A stretch of 64,000 nt of DNA from Sclerodactyla briareus (Eukaryota > Echinodermata > Holothuroidea > Dendrochirotida > Sclerodactylidae): contig JAODTK010001888.1 in the NCBI GenBank assembly GCA_026419785.1, forward strand, positions 62,001-126,000, read 5' to 3'. A program made the translations under genes and the position numbers. The notes beneath the pieces are model-generated. The model had not been told where the DNA came from and did no database searches. It was given only the letters and a program-made list of their open reading frames with translations. Positions 21,306 through 33,091 of the stretch are shown one piece after another (position 1 is the first letter of the stretch; each line of letters starts with the position of its first letter).

Positions 21306-23439
21306 CACAATGCAACGTTCTCCCCCGTTGTCACAGCTACAAGAAAGCTTTGTTTGGTAGTTGTCAATGTAGATTTCGAGATATTTGAATGAGAATAGAC
21401 TACTTCCGGTGGTTAGCCTGTGGTTAGCTCTTGGGGATTAGATTTGTCACAGGGTCGTTGTGATGGAAACTGTGCGTTTGATAAAGAGAGTGACATTGAC
21501 TGTAATAGCACCGTGTCATGTTTTGGAAAACACGTTACTGTAATTATCGACCGAATGTAAATACTCAAACAGAGCAGGGTGTCATCAACTGGGAACGACT
21601 GTTTTGTATCTAACGGTCTGCAGACAATGAATATTCTATCTGTATTAACATACCGATTCTCCCGAACAGGAGAATTGCAGAAATCTCCCAAACAGGAGAA
21701 TCCTCCCGCTGCCTACACCTTATATATAGGTCAATGAAAATGAGGGCAAGTAAGGCTCAATATCCACATTTTCATGTCTGCGCGCTAAAAAGCCATCTGT
21801 GCATGCCGTTTTCCTGTCACTTCGAAGAGTACGATATTTTGTACGGGATTGCGCAGTGAGGATCTTGTGATTTTCTAGTAAAAACAGGATTTTCACATTT
21901 GAAATTTCCATAGTTTTACGCCAGTCCGTCATATTAGGATTCACGGAAATTTAGGTACCCGAAACTTGATAAAAATTATTATTATATAAAATTAAAATAT
22001 GATTGAACTCATAAGGAGACTGTAGACACTACCGGAAGGAGGCTGCTCAGAGACTGTATTATTGAAGAGGGAAACAGTAAACATAGAAAAAATGCGCATG
22101 ATTGGTGACGACATTCTCCAACATTAGAGGTTGTCATCCTGCTCGATACCATCTTGCTTAATTTATATAATATGTCTTCCGTTTAATTTTTGATTATGCA
22201 AGTATAATCATGTTTACAAAAAAAAATGCTACTTGAGAGTTTAATCTTTGATTCACATTCAGGAATGAAAACATACCTTTATGACTGACTTTGCACAGCA
22301 CGTTTATTGTGAAGGGTCGCTGCCCGACGCCATCCGATAATGTAACTACCTCTTTAGAGATTTGCTGATGGGGACGCATATTTTCTTTCATGGATCGCGA
22401 AGGGGAACGATTTACTCATTATATTTTGTATCAATTTGAATACCAACTCTATAACCTTGATTGGAAGAAGCATTAATTGATGTAAACTTGTTATTCTTTA
22501 CGTGACTGCTGTGATCGCATTACTGTGCCAGAGGTAATTTTACTAGTCTCATTACTAGTCTTGATGAAGGTCATGTACGGTCAAGTTAATTAGAGTTCCT
22601 TCATATTTGTTAGGGGTAATACATAATCGCAGTTCCTAGCCTGATTAGTTCGCCAGAAATTCTTCGTTGGCCTTAGTGAATAATGATAAACCTCCATATG
22701 GGCAAGTCATATGGGTTGGCTGAACGAGGTCATCTATTCCGCCAAGAATCCTGTCGCCTTGGGAGATGCCAGATGTATAATATGAACCACCATTTCCACT
22801 CTTCTGACGGAACTCGAAAGAAAAAAAAAAATAATAAATCAGTAAGATTCTGCAAATTCGAAGGTATGTTCACGCAGGGCAACTGTGAACAAGAGAACAA
22901 ATTACCCGCCGTCTGATACGTCTGCTCCTAAATGACTTAAATAATGGTTAATTCATGTATTTTTCACACTATTCTACTAACAACGAAGAATGAAATTAAG
23001 TAACGTTCATCGTCCATTGAATTTGAACTCAAATGCAGAACTCCCGCCTAGTCCTTCCGTGTTTATTGCTTCAGGACTGCTTCCAAACATGTTTCTCGGG
23101 GCGTTGGTATTCTCTGGTGCGGGCATAGGCATCAATCCATCTTCAGAAGTGGGGGACATGACCAAAGTGGGGGGGGGGGACATAACCTCGCGGCCAAAAG
23201 AATACTGTGTGAAAAATGAGAGCATCATCAAAATGTGGGGGGGGGGGACACGTCCCCCCGTTCCCCCAGGATTGACGCCCCAGGGTACGGGGGTTGAACG
23301 GAAGTGCACCGTCCTATGCAGCGGCGCCAGTGACTCGCTTAACCATTCCACCCTCGTGCAAATCGAACTGTGGCAAACGGAGAACGTCACACCTTCGAAG
23401 ATTATTAGACAAGCATGTTTATTCCATGTTTGATTTGAT

Positions 23440-23790
23440 TTCTACTGGTTCGGAAGCCAACTAAGGCTCATATAGAAACCCTGGCCGTATTGATTGTGGA
23501 TGAGCACCGGTGATAACTCACCTTCTCTCTCGACTAGTGCTAAGATGATAAGAGCAGGGGTGTAACCAATCCCAACCATCTCTCGGGACCGCCATTTTTA
23601 CGTCCCCATCCGAAAGGACCCGACACTTCTCGGAACCGGAGGAGGGGACGTTCAAGTTCAACGTGGCAGCTCACAGAGACCGACGAATGCAGCCACCTAT
23701 GGAAAATTGTCCGGTGACTCGCTGGAATTCGAAACCGGAATATTTTGGTTGTAAAGTGTCACTGATACCACCTTACCATTCTTCCGCTCA
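23440..23790 (-). mobile_element. tRNA-derived SINE-like insertion in C, absent from C'
   Basis: On the minus strand a B-box-like GGTTTCGAATTCC is followed by a conserved-looking GTCGGGTCCTTTCGGATGGG block, then ACGTAAAAATGGCGGTCCCG, a pattern seen in many marine animal SINEs. C' joins TTCCATG directly to TCAGGTGACATC at 63,105-63,125, so it is the empty site. The A box is not clear. Confidence 0.5.
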
Positions 23791-24099
23791 GGTGACATCG
23801 TGTGGTATCGTATATGGATGAAAAATATTTTGAAAGAAAACCAATAGTTACAATACGTTGATTTATAAGTTAGTAGTAATTAACAACATAAGTGAAACAC
23901 CCTTAGCAACAAGCATACCGCTAACTAGGAATATTGCTACTGGGTATATTATACAATCGACATACGACCACCTATTACGACTAGTTGTAAGAATAATCCC
24001 TCTCTGCGTTCAAGCAGGCTATACTCTGTGCTTAGGATGTGGATTTTACTAATTGGGATCATCACAAAAGCGCAGTGCTTCTTTAAGCCTTGGACGGGA

Positions 24100-24375
24100 G
24101 CAATTTTACCTTGTAATCAGTCCAGCATGCCTGGTGAAAACAATTTTGGTGCGTGTATTCCCATAATGAGTACATCACCACTATTCATTTTTGTAGGCGA
24201 AGGGGTCGATTCTGGGAAAAAAAAGTGAGAGCGTTTGAAAATTTGCAAATTCGAGCACTTCTGCCTTGTAATCAGGCTAAACCCAAACATGCCCGGTGGG
24301 ATCAAGTAGCTGTACTTTCCGTGATGAGTACATGAATGTTATATATTTCCTAGGCGTAGGGGTAAAAAAAATAGA
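24100..24375 (+). repeat. Two-unit tandem repeat, about 155 bp (copy C)
   Basis: TTGTAATCAG..., GCATGCC(T/C)GGTG, ATGAGTACAT and GGCG(A/T)AGGGGT recur twice, with a weaker third unit near 24,480-24,540. C' has the same units on the other strand at about 62,400-62,800. The phrase CNQ..MPG seen in translation is a repeat artefact. Confidence 0.6.
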
Positions 24376-27065
24376 AACTTGTTAATTTGGTCTCTCTAGT
24401 TGAGCAGATTTAAATTTTGAAGGGATAAGTGCAAATGTGAACCCCAGATGATAAGATAATCAGTTTCTCATGAGAAGGGGTCAAGTTTTGGCTCGAATCA
24501 GGCTTGCCTGGTCCAGTCAAATTTCAAATCTGCTACATGTATGCCCTGTGAGTTCTAGAAATAACCAGGTCTTTCAGTAACGAAGTACCTATATGCTATA
24601 ATTCTGCATTATTGCAATGATGTTGACAGCAAATATTTCATAATATGACTTTTCAAATGTAGCGATGCGCAATTTTCGTGTTGACTTCGACTAACCTTCT
24701 GATTTCGTAGGTAATTCACAGACCCACCGTCAAGTTGCAACAGACCTAGTTATACTTTTCAGGAAATCAATTAGAATATTGATATAAATATTCGTGCAGA
24801 ATATTGGCCATTAAGAATAAATTAGTTTGCAACGGCACACGACAGGGTGGAATAAATGGGCTATTTTCCAGTGTGATTCGCGCCCCGGACTCTATGGAGT
24901 GAAGGGCGGGTTGATAAGTCTCCCTCGAACTCGTTTCTTGCCGTGAACGTGGGTGGCTTCCTCTTGCACGTCCTCAGCTCCACAGGTGAATAGGAAGATT
25001 GAGTTTTCAGAGAACTTGAGTACGCTCTTTGGAACTTGTGATGTCCTGCGGAATCAAGAACCATGCAGACGGCAAATTTCCATCCAGCGCCTAGTGATAT
25101 TTATTGTGGCGATCAACGGGATTCTCATGTAGAGGCGACATTGTCTTACAGGGTTTTGCTAACCGGATGTGGCTGCAAATTTTAATGGGCTCTAGCCTAG
25201 AGATACACATCACTCCACTTCTCGCCCTATAATATACTACGGTAACGTTAGTGGAGTGCCGTCATTTCTGGCTCCGAATGCTGGAGATTTCGCCTGATTG
25301 TTGTCCATATCTTTTCCTCTCACCTTTATTACATCCCTGTAGCTTATTTTTCCGGAGAAATTTCTAGTCCAACTTTCTCGTCTGGTGTTTCAGTGGTCAA
25401 CGTTGGTTAGCTCCTCCAGTAAAGTGTTACACAGAGGGATGTGTGTTGTTGTTTCACTGCGCAACCACCTCCGGCTGTCAACTTCTTCTGAGGGAAGGGC
25501 TTTTTAGGTGCAATTACTTAGCAATATCGAAGAATCGCTGCGTAATAGGGGACTGAGTACGTATGTCAGCTATCCAGTCATGACACGATGCCTGATAATA
25601 ACTACTTGCCACGACTATAAGGAAATATGTCTGTTTTTTTCTTTATATATATATTTAGCGATTTTCCGAGTGCACGAATTAAGGTGGCCTACTGGGAGTG
25701 TATGTATGTAAGTCGCCTAGCCGGCCGCATTATTTAATCACTGGGCATCATTCCTGATGAAATTCCGTAATGAAGTAAATGGAATCGATAATGCCTGGCC
25801 AGCACATACGAGTGCACTATGCACCCTATAGACCACTATAGTGGTTACATTATTACAGTACCCCATGCCAAGACATAGGCGCAAAATCCGTTGCGTCGGG
25901 CGTTGCCCCCCCCCCCCCCCAGCGGTTGTGCCCTGGATCTAATAGCTAAACGGACTTCATGTTACCGGTAGGTTGCAACTGAGTGGGCTGCTGTTCCAGG
26001 TCAGGGAGGAAGTTGATCAAGGGCGGGATTTGTGTTGGCGATGGAAGGGGGGGGGGCGCAAGATGAATACTATCTAAGCTGAGCGCCACCACTGGTTGGC
26101 GCGTATCGTACACGAACATTTTTCGTTTGACAGACTAGATTGCAAAAAAAAACGGCACTTCGCCTGCCTTATTGGACAGTGAGCAGCTTCCTAAAATTGA
26201 TAACAAATTGATAAATTAGGGAAGGTTCGCCTTAGGATCAATTTCAAGGTGTTCCGTTGGATCTGTGACATTCTACAATACCATGCAAGTGAGCTAGTTA
26301 GTCGTGAAAGGAGCAATGGAAATGGGCAATGGCAACAACCAGTACGTTCGCGCGACATTGCGATCACAAATAACTTTTAACATTTTGGCAAAGTATTCAA
26401 CTATTTGTGCTCCATACAGGAAAAACAGGATCTCACCCAAAAATTTGGAACATTTAGCTAGCTTTAGCTCTACTTTCCTTCCCAACATGCTATACGCCAT
26501 GTGCCCAACAGAGCATTATCTGGAGAGAACATGCGTTGAAAATACGAGCGGTCTGATAGCCTAGGCTACTGCAGTTCCAAATCGCACGTGGTCGAGGAGG
26601 AGGAAACGGACCGGAGGCAAAATGCTTAGTAATCATAAAGAGGTTGATTGTAGTTTCCAAGGTCAATGAGATTGTGCGGAAATGACGGGAGAGCAACGGG
26701 ACAAAATTCACCACTAGTACACGCGCGAAGCACAAAATTTGTTCACTTTTTATTGCATTCGAGGCCAATTTGTCACTTTTTTTGTCACTTTCGGGCATTC
26801 CATCGGAAATTCGTATCATTTTTTTTTGACAACGCAATTTTGTGGCGTTCCCTGGCCGCATTTTCGATGCCCCACCGTGTGCCCTCGTAGGAATAGTATG
26901 TGACTGTGAACTCAACTTTCAACAAGTGGTCGCACCCATAAATAAAATTTGAAAAATCACAGATCCCGCCAGGTGGTAGACCTACCCACGTCGCCTAACC
27001 ACCTTCACCTCAAAATAGCGATTTGTGTGTTTGTTTGTTTATTTAACTAACCTTCAAAAACAAAA

Positions 27066-28275
27066 TAAAGGCTTTTGATAAGGTTCCTCATGAGCGTCGC
27101 TGCCTAAATTGAAATGTTTTGGCATTGAGGGGAATGTCCTTGAGTGGATTCGTCAGTGGCTTCCCAATAGAGAACAACGAGTTGTCATTATTGGGCGTTC
27201 GTCTCCTTGGCAAAAGGTCACTAGTGGTGTCCCAAGTCAGTTCTTGGGCTTTCGGGGCTCTATCGGTACTCTTTCTGGCGTATATTGACGATCTGGAAGA
27301 TTCATTGCATTCCAGAGTTAAAAAGTTTGCAGACGATACCAGTTGTATCGGGAGGTTACTTCGAACGATGATGTTGCAATTGTCCAAGGGATCTTGATAT
27401 AATCTCCAAATGGTCTTTCAATCGGCGATTTTTCCAATGCTGAAAAGTGCAAAGTTTATGAGCAAGTTTGGTTTCCACAATCGCAACGCTTCTTTAATGG
27501 GCAAAATCAGGTGAATTCAGAAAAGGATCTCGGTGTTCATTTCGATTCTTCTTTGAAACCTTCTAAGCAGTGTGCTTAGGCTGTGAGGAATGGTAACTGG
27601 ATTCTTGGCTTGATTGGACGTCACTCCTCATTACTCTGACAAAGATATTGTTTTCTAGGCTTGTTTAATCAGCCTGTGAGATAACCATCACCTGGAGTAT
27701 TCTGGCCCACGTATGAATCCTATTTCTCGAAAGACAAGCAGGTAATTGAAAACGTTCAGTCGGAGGGCCCACTATGACTTAATTCAAATCTTTAGAGATT
27801 CACCTTACGAAGAGAGATTAAGGCATCTCAGTCTAACTTCGATGAAACTGGACGAATTCGTGGTGATTTGATTCAGGTTTTTAAAATTGTTCATGGTTTC
27901 GAGGGCCTTTCCTTCCACCATTTCTTTGAGTTTCCAAAGTTACCACCAATAGGGGTCATTGCCTCAAGCTTCGTGGTAACGATGTAGATTGGACATTCGG
28001 AAATATTTCTTCTCCCGACCGAGAGTTATTTATGAGTGGAATAGCCTTCATGAAGATATTGTTCTGTCCAAGAGTGTGAATGAATTCAAGAACAGTCTTG
28101 ATTTATTTTTCAGAATTGTGGGCGAATTCTTTGAACATCTGGGGTGTTCTCCTTCTTTTGGGGTTGTTGTGGCTTGGGGGTCTCTCATGAGGATTTTGTC
28201 CTTCCTGACCCTTTTCACTGAACTAAACTAAATTAAACTGAGGAACAACCCGGAATGAATCTCAGACATGTTTTT
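27066..28275 (+). pseudogene. CR1/Rex1-like LINE, reverse-transcriptase remnants
   Basis: Starts abruptly within the catalytic domain at AFDKVPHE (27,070). It then shows WIRQW-like and SGVPQ.S.LG-like motifs, YIDDLEDSLHSRVKKFADDT (27,280-27,340), EKDLGVHFDSSLKPSKQC (27,515-27,575), PYEERL (27,795-27,815), VIYEWNSLHEDIVLS (28,025-28,070) and a 3' UTR ending in AATCTCAGACATG plus poly-T. At least five stops or frameshifts make it dead. It is 5'-truncated by more than half of ORF2. Arm A has only its last 140 bp (11,280-11,418). Clade assignment rests on motif style only. Confidence 0.8.
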
Positions 28276-30047
28276 TTTTTTCTGTTAAGGAACATCATAT
28301 GTCTGCAAATGGCAAATCATATGTCCTTGTGCGGTACATAAGATGCCCGCAAAAAAAAAAAAAAAAATCGGAAATGACGCAGCAGAATTCGCTCATATGC
28401 AACTTGATCATTTAGGTCCATGGCGAGCAACACTATACACGCCGTATAAGTACAGGCAAAAACAGCCTTGCCTAATAGATGATTCCAAAAATGTGAAATA
28501 ACATTATTGTCACTAACACTGAAAGCAATATCGTCTTACCGATTTTCATTATTACTGAGACTATGGACGGACAGTGTACTTCTGGTCTGGACACCCTGGT
28601 TTCTAATTCATGACACCATGTTTCAATTTTTGATGGGCTGATTTTTTTTTTTTTTTTTTTTTCGGTGGGTTGATCATATTTTTCGTGAGGTTATGTCTAT
28701 TTTCGATGTTACTGTTTTTGACGTCCTAATACTATTTTGTGACATTTGTTGGGTTTCGCACTCCGAAGATTCTCTACGAACTGTCTCCCCCATCACATAC
28801 TCGTACAGCCAGAAAACGATCTTGAGTCCGAGTTGTGTCAAGGTGTTATTTTGTCAAGTTGTGGCCAATTTTCGACCTACCTAAAGGACTATTCCACCCT
28901 CCGGTGGGGAAGTGAGTACGGAGTCGCGGACAGTGGATCAGTAATATCTCAGAACCCCTAAATGATCATTCTCTTTTTTTTTACGGATTACATGCCAGAC
29001 CAGGAATCGAGCCTATGGTACACGCATTGGAAGGTATACCCCTCATATACTGTAGGTATATACTGTATACTTCTTCTCATCAGCTGCAATGTAAAGCAAA
29101 TACGCGGTCTAATGGTTACCGAATCATGGCAGTGTCGCAATGGCCACTGCCCTACACTAACATTTGGCTGAGATTGGAGATCAAGGTAGGCTTACTTTAT
29201 TTCACTTGTTGTTGCGAAGAATCAGCCACATGGTTTGCTGCAGTCAAACAGTGTTACATCAGCACTGAAACGTCACCGCATCTGGTTTCGCAGTGACGTT
29301 GTGGCATCTGCTTTTCCTCCAAGTTGGTGAGAGGAAGAAAAGCATGTAGCAATGCACTGATTGTATCTGTAAACGGTCGATTTCATTTGACACTACAATT
29401 CCAAATATGTACTAAATAAAATATGTGTCTTCCTGTCGATTGAATAATATTTAAGGTCATCAAAAAAGATAATTCGAAGTCAACAACTGAAAATCTGTAT
29501 ACTTCCGGTTGTAGGAACTGCGAAGCAACATCGGATGTGGGTGGATATCAGCTAGCAGTGATTGCATGTGGGGCGGCCTGAAATATGAAAGTGCGTCTCC
29601 GCGGTCTTAAAACTGCTGAATTATGAGAATGAGTTATAAACTCGCGGTATTGCATACTGAGGACACGTGGCCCATTTATTCCAACTGGGTCATTTTGCAG
29701 TCGTTGGAAGTTAGAATCCGATCAATCACCCTTATGTCCTCGAAATCAAGCGAACGTACACTGCGGCAGGGGTAAATCATGCATATATTTTGCGTTTCCT
29801 CCTTCCCCCAGGATGTCATACAGAAAAGTTCGAATGGTCAGTATAACGGTACTTTTGCTAATAGGTATATGAGATTTAGTGGACGTGGGTGGAAGAGGAG
29901 GACAGTTCGTAACACACCTGATATCACCAATCCCCTGATAATTGATAACTGGACAGAGGGGAGGGCATTTTTCTCGATGACATTTGTTTCCCAATGCAAT
30001 GTTCAAGAATGTCTGATTTTCCCCCTCACTGACGTCCTGGTGTAGCG

Positions 30048-30287
30048 ATGCCGTCGCGGGGGGCATTTACTACTCACCGCTGCATCATCATGATCATCTT
30101 TCGTTTCCGATGTCCCCGTTTCCGGAATATTACCCACGCCCCTCTTCTCCAAGGGGTTTCAACCGCCAAGGGGAACCCAACACTCCAGACCAGACTCTCT
30201 CCGCCAGATACGCTATTAAATTCACCCGATCCGCCTATGATTTCTCACACAGTGGTTGTTGGAGAGAGAATTGTCACGTTTGTATGA
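30048..30287 (+). CDS. Hypothetical ORF, 79 aa (doubtful), partner of 9,523-9,786
   Basis: MPSRGAFTTH start and a 41-codon colinear C-terminal part shared with the arm A frame, ending at the same TGA. The middle differs by compensating indels. Changes are not biased to synonymous sites, so selection is not supported. Confidence 0.15.
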   Translation: MPSRGAFTTHRCIIMIIFRFRCPRFRNITHAPLLQGVSTAKGNPTLQTRLSPPDTLLNSPDPPMISHTVVVGERIVTFV

Positions 30288-32125
30288 ATTGGAAAGGAGT
30301 CATATATACAGCAGTGAGTTTTGTAGAAACTCACGTAGAGTGTGATACGACAATCATCCAGTTTCAATTTCTCATCACTATACATTTTACCTAATATCGA
30401 AATTACTTTTATCGTTGAATCAGAACCATGAAAAAAAAAAAAAACACTGGGTTGTCCCATCCCAACTGTTTCATCCTGCTTTGCGGTTTCGGGTTCAGAT
30501 CATTGATTTGGTAACATCCTCGTGGATCTGGTGAATCTGGAAAATTAAGAGACGGACCGTTACGTCAGAATATCCTCCTAAACAAATTAGGCACAGCCAA
30601 AACGGGATCTATATACCGACATAGAGCATAATAACGTCAAACCCTGCCGTCAAACTTTTCAGCTAATTGATCTTATACTGTGTAATAATCCAACGAGCTG
30701 GACCATACCTGTACCATTTTTATATAATGTGAGCTTCGAGCGTACTGGATTATGTCATTACGCTGATAACGCCCATATAGCTCACTCTGGTTGTATTAGT
30801 TGACCCTGTCCTAGGTATATTGGAAATCTCAATGAAATCTTCACCAAACAGTGTTTTTGCGGGTAAGTCACGAGACAGCATGTATTTGATCAAAGTGGGC
30901 AGTCATGTCTCGCGCCCCAATTGGATCGTGCAGAGCTCATACCTCAAGGTACCCTACCATTGCCACTAACAGCGGATGTTGCATTTAAAATAGACAACTA
31001 CGTTGCTATCTAAGCAGAGCGTCACCGTCGGATGAAGCCGGTCATTTGTCTGTCTATGTTTGTGATAAGAACCCTCAGATCTATGCCTAATGAATCTTAG
31101 GAACTCATCTATATAGGTAATTAAGGTTGGTAGGTTCTATCAGAATGGATAGAAAGCCATAACATCACAATCGGGTGTCAGTTGTCTGAGGATATTGGAG
31201 GAATATACCCTCAAATTGGCAAAATTGGCCCCCACGAATAGAAAAACGTCCACGGTAATGCTGAAGACCAACTTAGAGGACATCCAAATAGTAAGTGAGT
31301 ATTTCAAGATTTCCCGGAGAATCCATATGAAATCCATCGTATGGATATACTGAACTCTGTTCTACACTCTCTATTCAACAGTTCGAAGGTTACAATCGTT
31401 GATGCGGAGCAAATGTGTTCGTAGATTTGCATTGTTACACCTATGAATACTACTACTACTATCACTACTACTACTACTACTACTACTCTACTACTACTAC
31501 TATCACTACTACTACTACTAATAATAATAATAATAATAATAATAATATGGTAATATTACGAATACCTGGGCGTACTGCAGAACATGGAAAACAAACAGAG
31601 GGGAGGTCAAAGACAAGGCATCGGCAGCGTACAGGAGGAAGCTACGTCAGATCCTCAAGTCCAAGCTCAATGGGCAGAACAAGATACACGACCAGGGACA
31701 CATACGCCTGCTGTATCATCTTTACGGCGGGCATAATAGACTAGACGCAGCAAGAGCTGGCTGAGCTGGACTGCAAGACGAAGAAAACGATGAACATGTA
31801 CGGTGGACTACACGCACGAGCTGACGTGCACCGGCTGTACATCCATGAAGGGACGGTGGGAGGGGCCTGAAGGGGTCGCGGCCACCATGACACTCCAGTG
31901 TGCCGGACTCCAGGAATACATCGCGGGACAGAGACCCCTGATAGAGGCTGTGTGGCGGAATGAGGTGCTTACGGGGTATAGCACGAAGAAAGAGACAAAG
32001 GCCGATTGGCAGAAAGAGTGTACGGAAAAAATAGGCAGTAAAACGCTACACGGACAATGCAGACAAAAGACAAGACGAATGGCCCACCCCCAGTATAAAC
32101 GGCGATACAGAACTCCTATCAATGG

Positions 32126-32662
32126 ATGCAGAAGCTAAAGGTTTTCAAGATAGACAGAGGCACTGATAACAGCTGCTCAAGATCAGGCCCTGAACACCAA
32201 GTGTCACCAGTCACCCGCACATCGAGTGATCCGAAATGTCGCATGTGCCACCCGAAAGACGAAACGGTGGCTCATATAACAACGGCCTGCTCGAAAATCG
32301 CCGGAAGTCTGTTCAGGACAAGGCATACACGTGCGGCCACACTACAAAATCACGGTATTTCCACACTACGGGACCAGACGAAAGATACGGCAACGATCCT
32401 CTGGGACTTTGAAGTGGGAACTGACATAGTAATCAGCGCACGGAGACCAGACCTGGCATTAGTGGACGAAGCCACGAATGAAACCACCATAATCGACGTG
32501 GCAATACCTGGGAGCAGTGTCCAACAACTTAGGTGGTCACCTGGAAGAGATTACTGGACAACACGGAGTACGCCCCTAACAAAGACAGCACTACTTGGCA
32601 GTGCACATATACTCAGACAGGTGCTCGACCTCCCAGAGTCCGGTAGCCCAGAGTCCGGGTAG
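32126..32662 (+). CDS. LINE ORF C-terminal part: CCHC finger plus restriction-like endonuclease
   Basis: A 178-codon frame; the true protein would start far upstream. Cys38, Cys41, His50 and Cys55 form C-x2-C-x8-H-x4-C. The region ILWDFEVGTDIVISARRPDL (91-110) followed by TTIIDVAIPG (120-129) matches the PD-(D/E)xK-type nuclease of site-specific LINEs, with Pro108-Asp109 and Asp124 as likely catalytic residues. In such elements the nuclease nicks the target to prime reverse transcription. The upstream ORF is broken, so this is probably a remnant, although this part is uninterrupted. Confidence 0.7.
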   Translation: MQKLKVFKIDRGTDNSCSRSGPEHQVSPVTRTSSDPKCRMCHPKDETVAHITTACSKIAGSLFRTRHTRAATLQNHGISTLRDQTKDTATILWDFEVGTDIVISARRPDLALVDEATNETTIIDVAIPGSSVQQLRWSPGRDYWTTRSTPLTKTALLGSAHILRQVLDLPESGSPESG

Positions 32663-32731
32663 GACTCCGAGGGCTGAGGACCAGGCTTATACAAGTACCA
32701 ACCAAGGAGGACAATTGTAGAAGAATAATTG

Positions 32732-32862
32732 TAATAATACTAATACTAATACTAATACTAATACTAATACTAATACTAATACTAATACTAATACTAATAC
32801 TAATACTAATACTAATACTAATACTAATACTAATACTAATACTAATACTAATACTAATACTA
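32732..32862. repeat. (ACTAAT)n hexamer array
   Basis: About 21 near-perfect TAATAC/ACTAAT units at the 3' end of the R4/Dong-like LINE, merging into the TAA microsatellite target. The lack of intervening spacers excludes a CRISPR array. Confidence 0.95.
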
Positions 32863-33091
32863 CTAATAATAATAATAAAATAATGAGAATAATAACAACA
32901 TTACTATTACCTATTTTAGTGTTTTAAATCTCCTCCAATTTCCCGACTATCAACGAAATATAATCTTAATTTTAAATATTAGTTGACATTAACATGATCT
33001 TGTAAATACAGGCTTATGGTGTGTATCCGAACATAGGCAGAGAGACTCACTTTCCTGAAATCAATGCCTGATTCCCCCAGATAGTCTGTTT

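Larger units (their letters stand above)
21985..25500 (+). repeat. Second inverted repeat, copy C
   Basis: This segment is found reverse-complemented at 60,110-63,790. Anchors include 22,110-22,210 with 63,555-63,665, 22,845-22,985 with 63,420-63,545, 23,880-24,200 with 62,690-63,010, 25,060-25,130 with 60,590-60,670 and 25,390-25,470 with 60,140-60,260. C has insertions missing from C': about 630 bp at 22,215-22,845, a GC-rich poly-G-bearing piece near 23,120-23,295, and a SINE-like block at 23,440-23,790. C lies directly beside arm A'. No convincing gene was seen; an open frame at 22,990-23,433 is interrupted in C' and is probably chance. Confidence 0.85.
31548..32862 (+). mobile_element. 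R4/Dong-like LINE 3' half inserted in a (TAA)n microsatellite
   Basis: The element begins just after (CTA)n-(TAA)n (31,440-31,547) and ends in an (ACTAAT)n tail (32,732-32,862) followed by more TAA units. Broken reading frames across 31,570-31,870 give conserved LINE pieces: AYRRKLRQILKSKLNG, a GHIRLLYHLY block and KTKKTMNMYGGLHARADVHR. An intact 178-codon frame follows with a zinc finger and nuclease. Arm A shows the same microsatellite without the insert (8,795-8,860). Known R4-clade Dong elements insert in TAA repeats, so target and domains agree. Truncated at the 5' side and frameshifted. Confidence 0.75.

Noticed and set aside
22990..23433. 147-codon frame as a secreted protein
   Set aside because: The C' copy lacks the middle (a poly-G-bearing insert) and has stops and frameshifts; no conserved frame.
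31415..31744. 109-codon frame with Tyr and Asn runs as a low-complexity protein
   Set aside because: It is the CTA/TAA microsatellite fused by chance to the broken LINE coding region.
32732..32862. Regular array resembling a CRISPR
   Set aside because: It is a pure hexamer microsatellite with no spacers, in eukaryotic DNA, and serves as a LINE tail.
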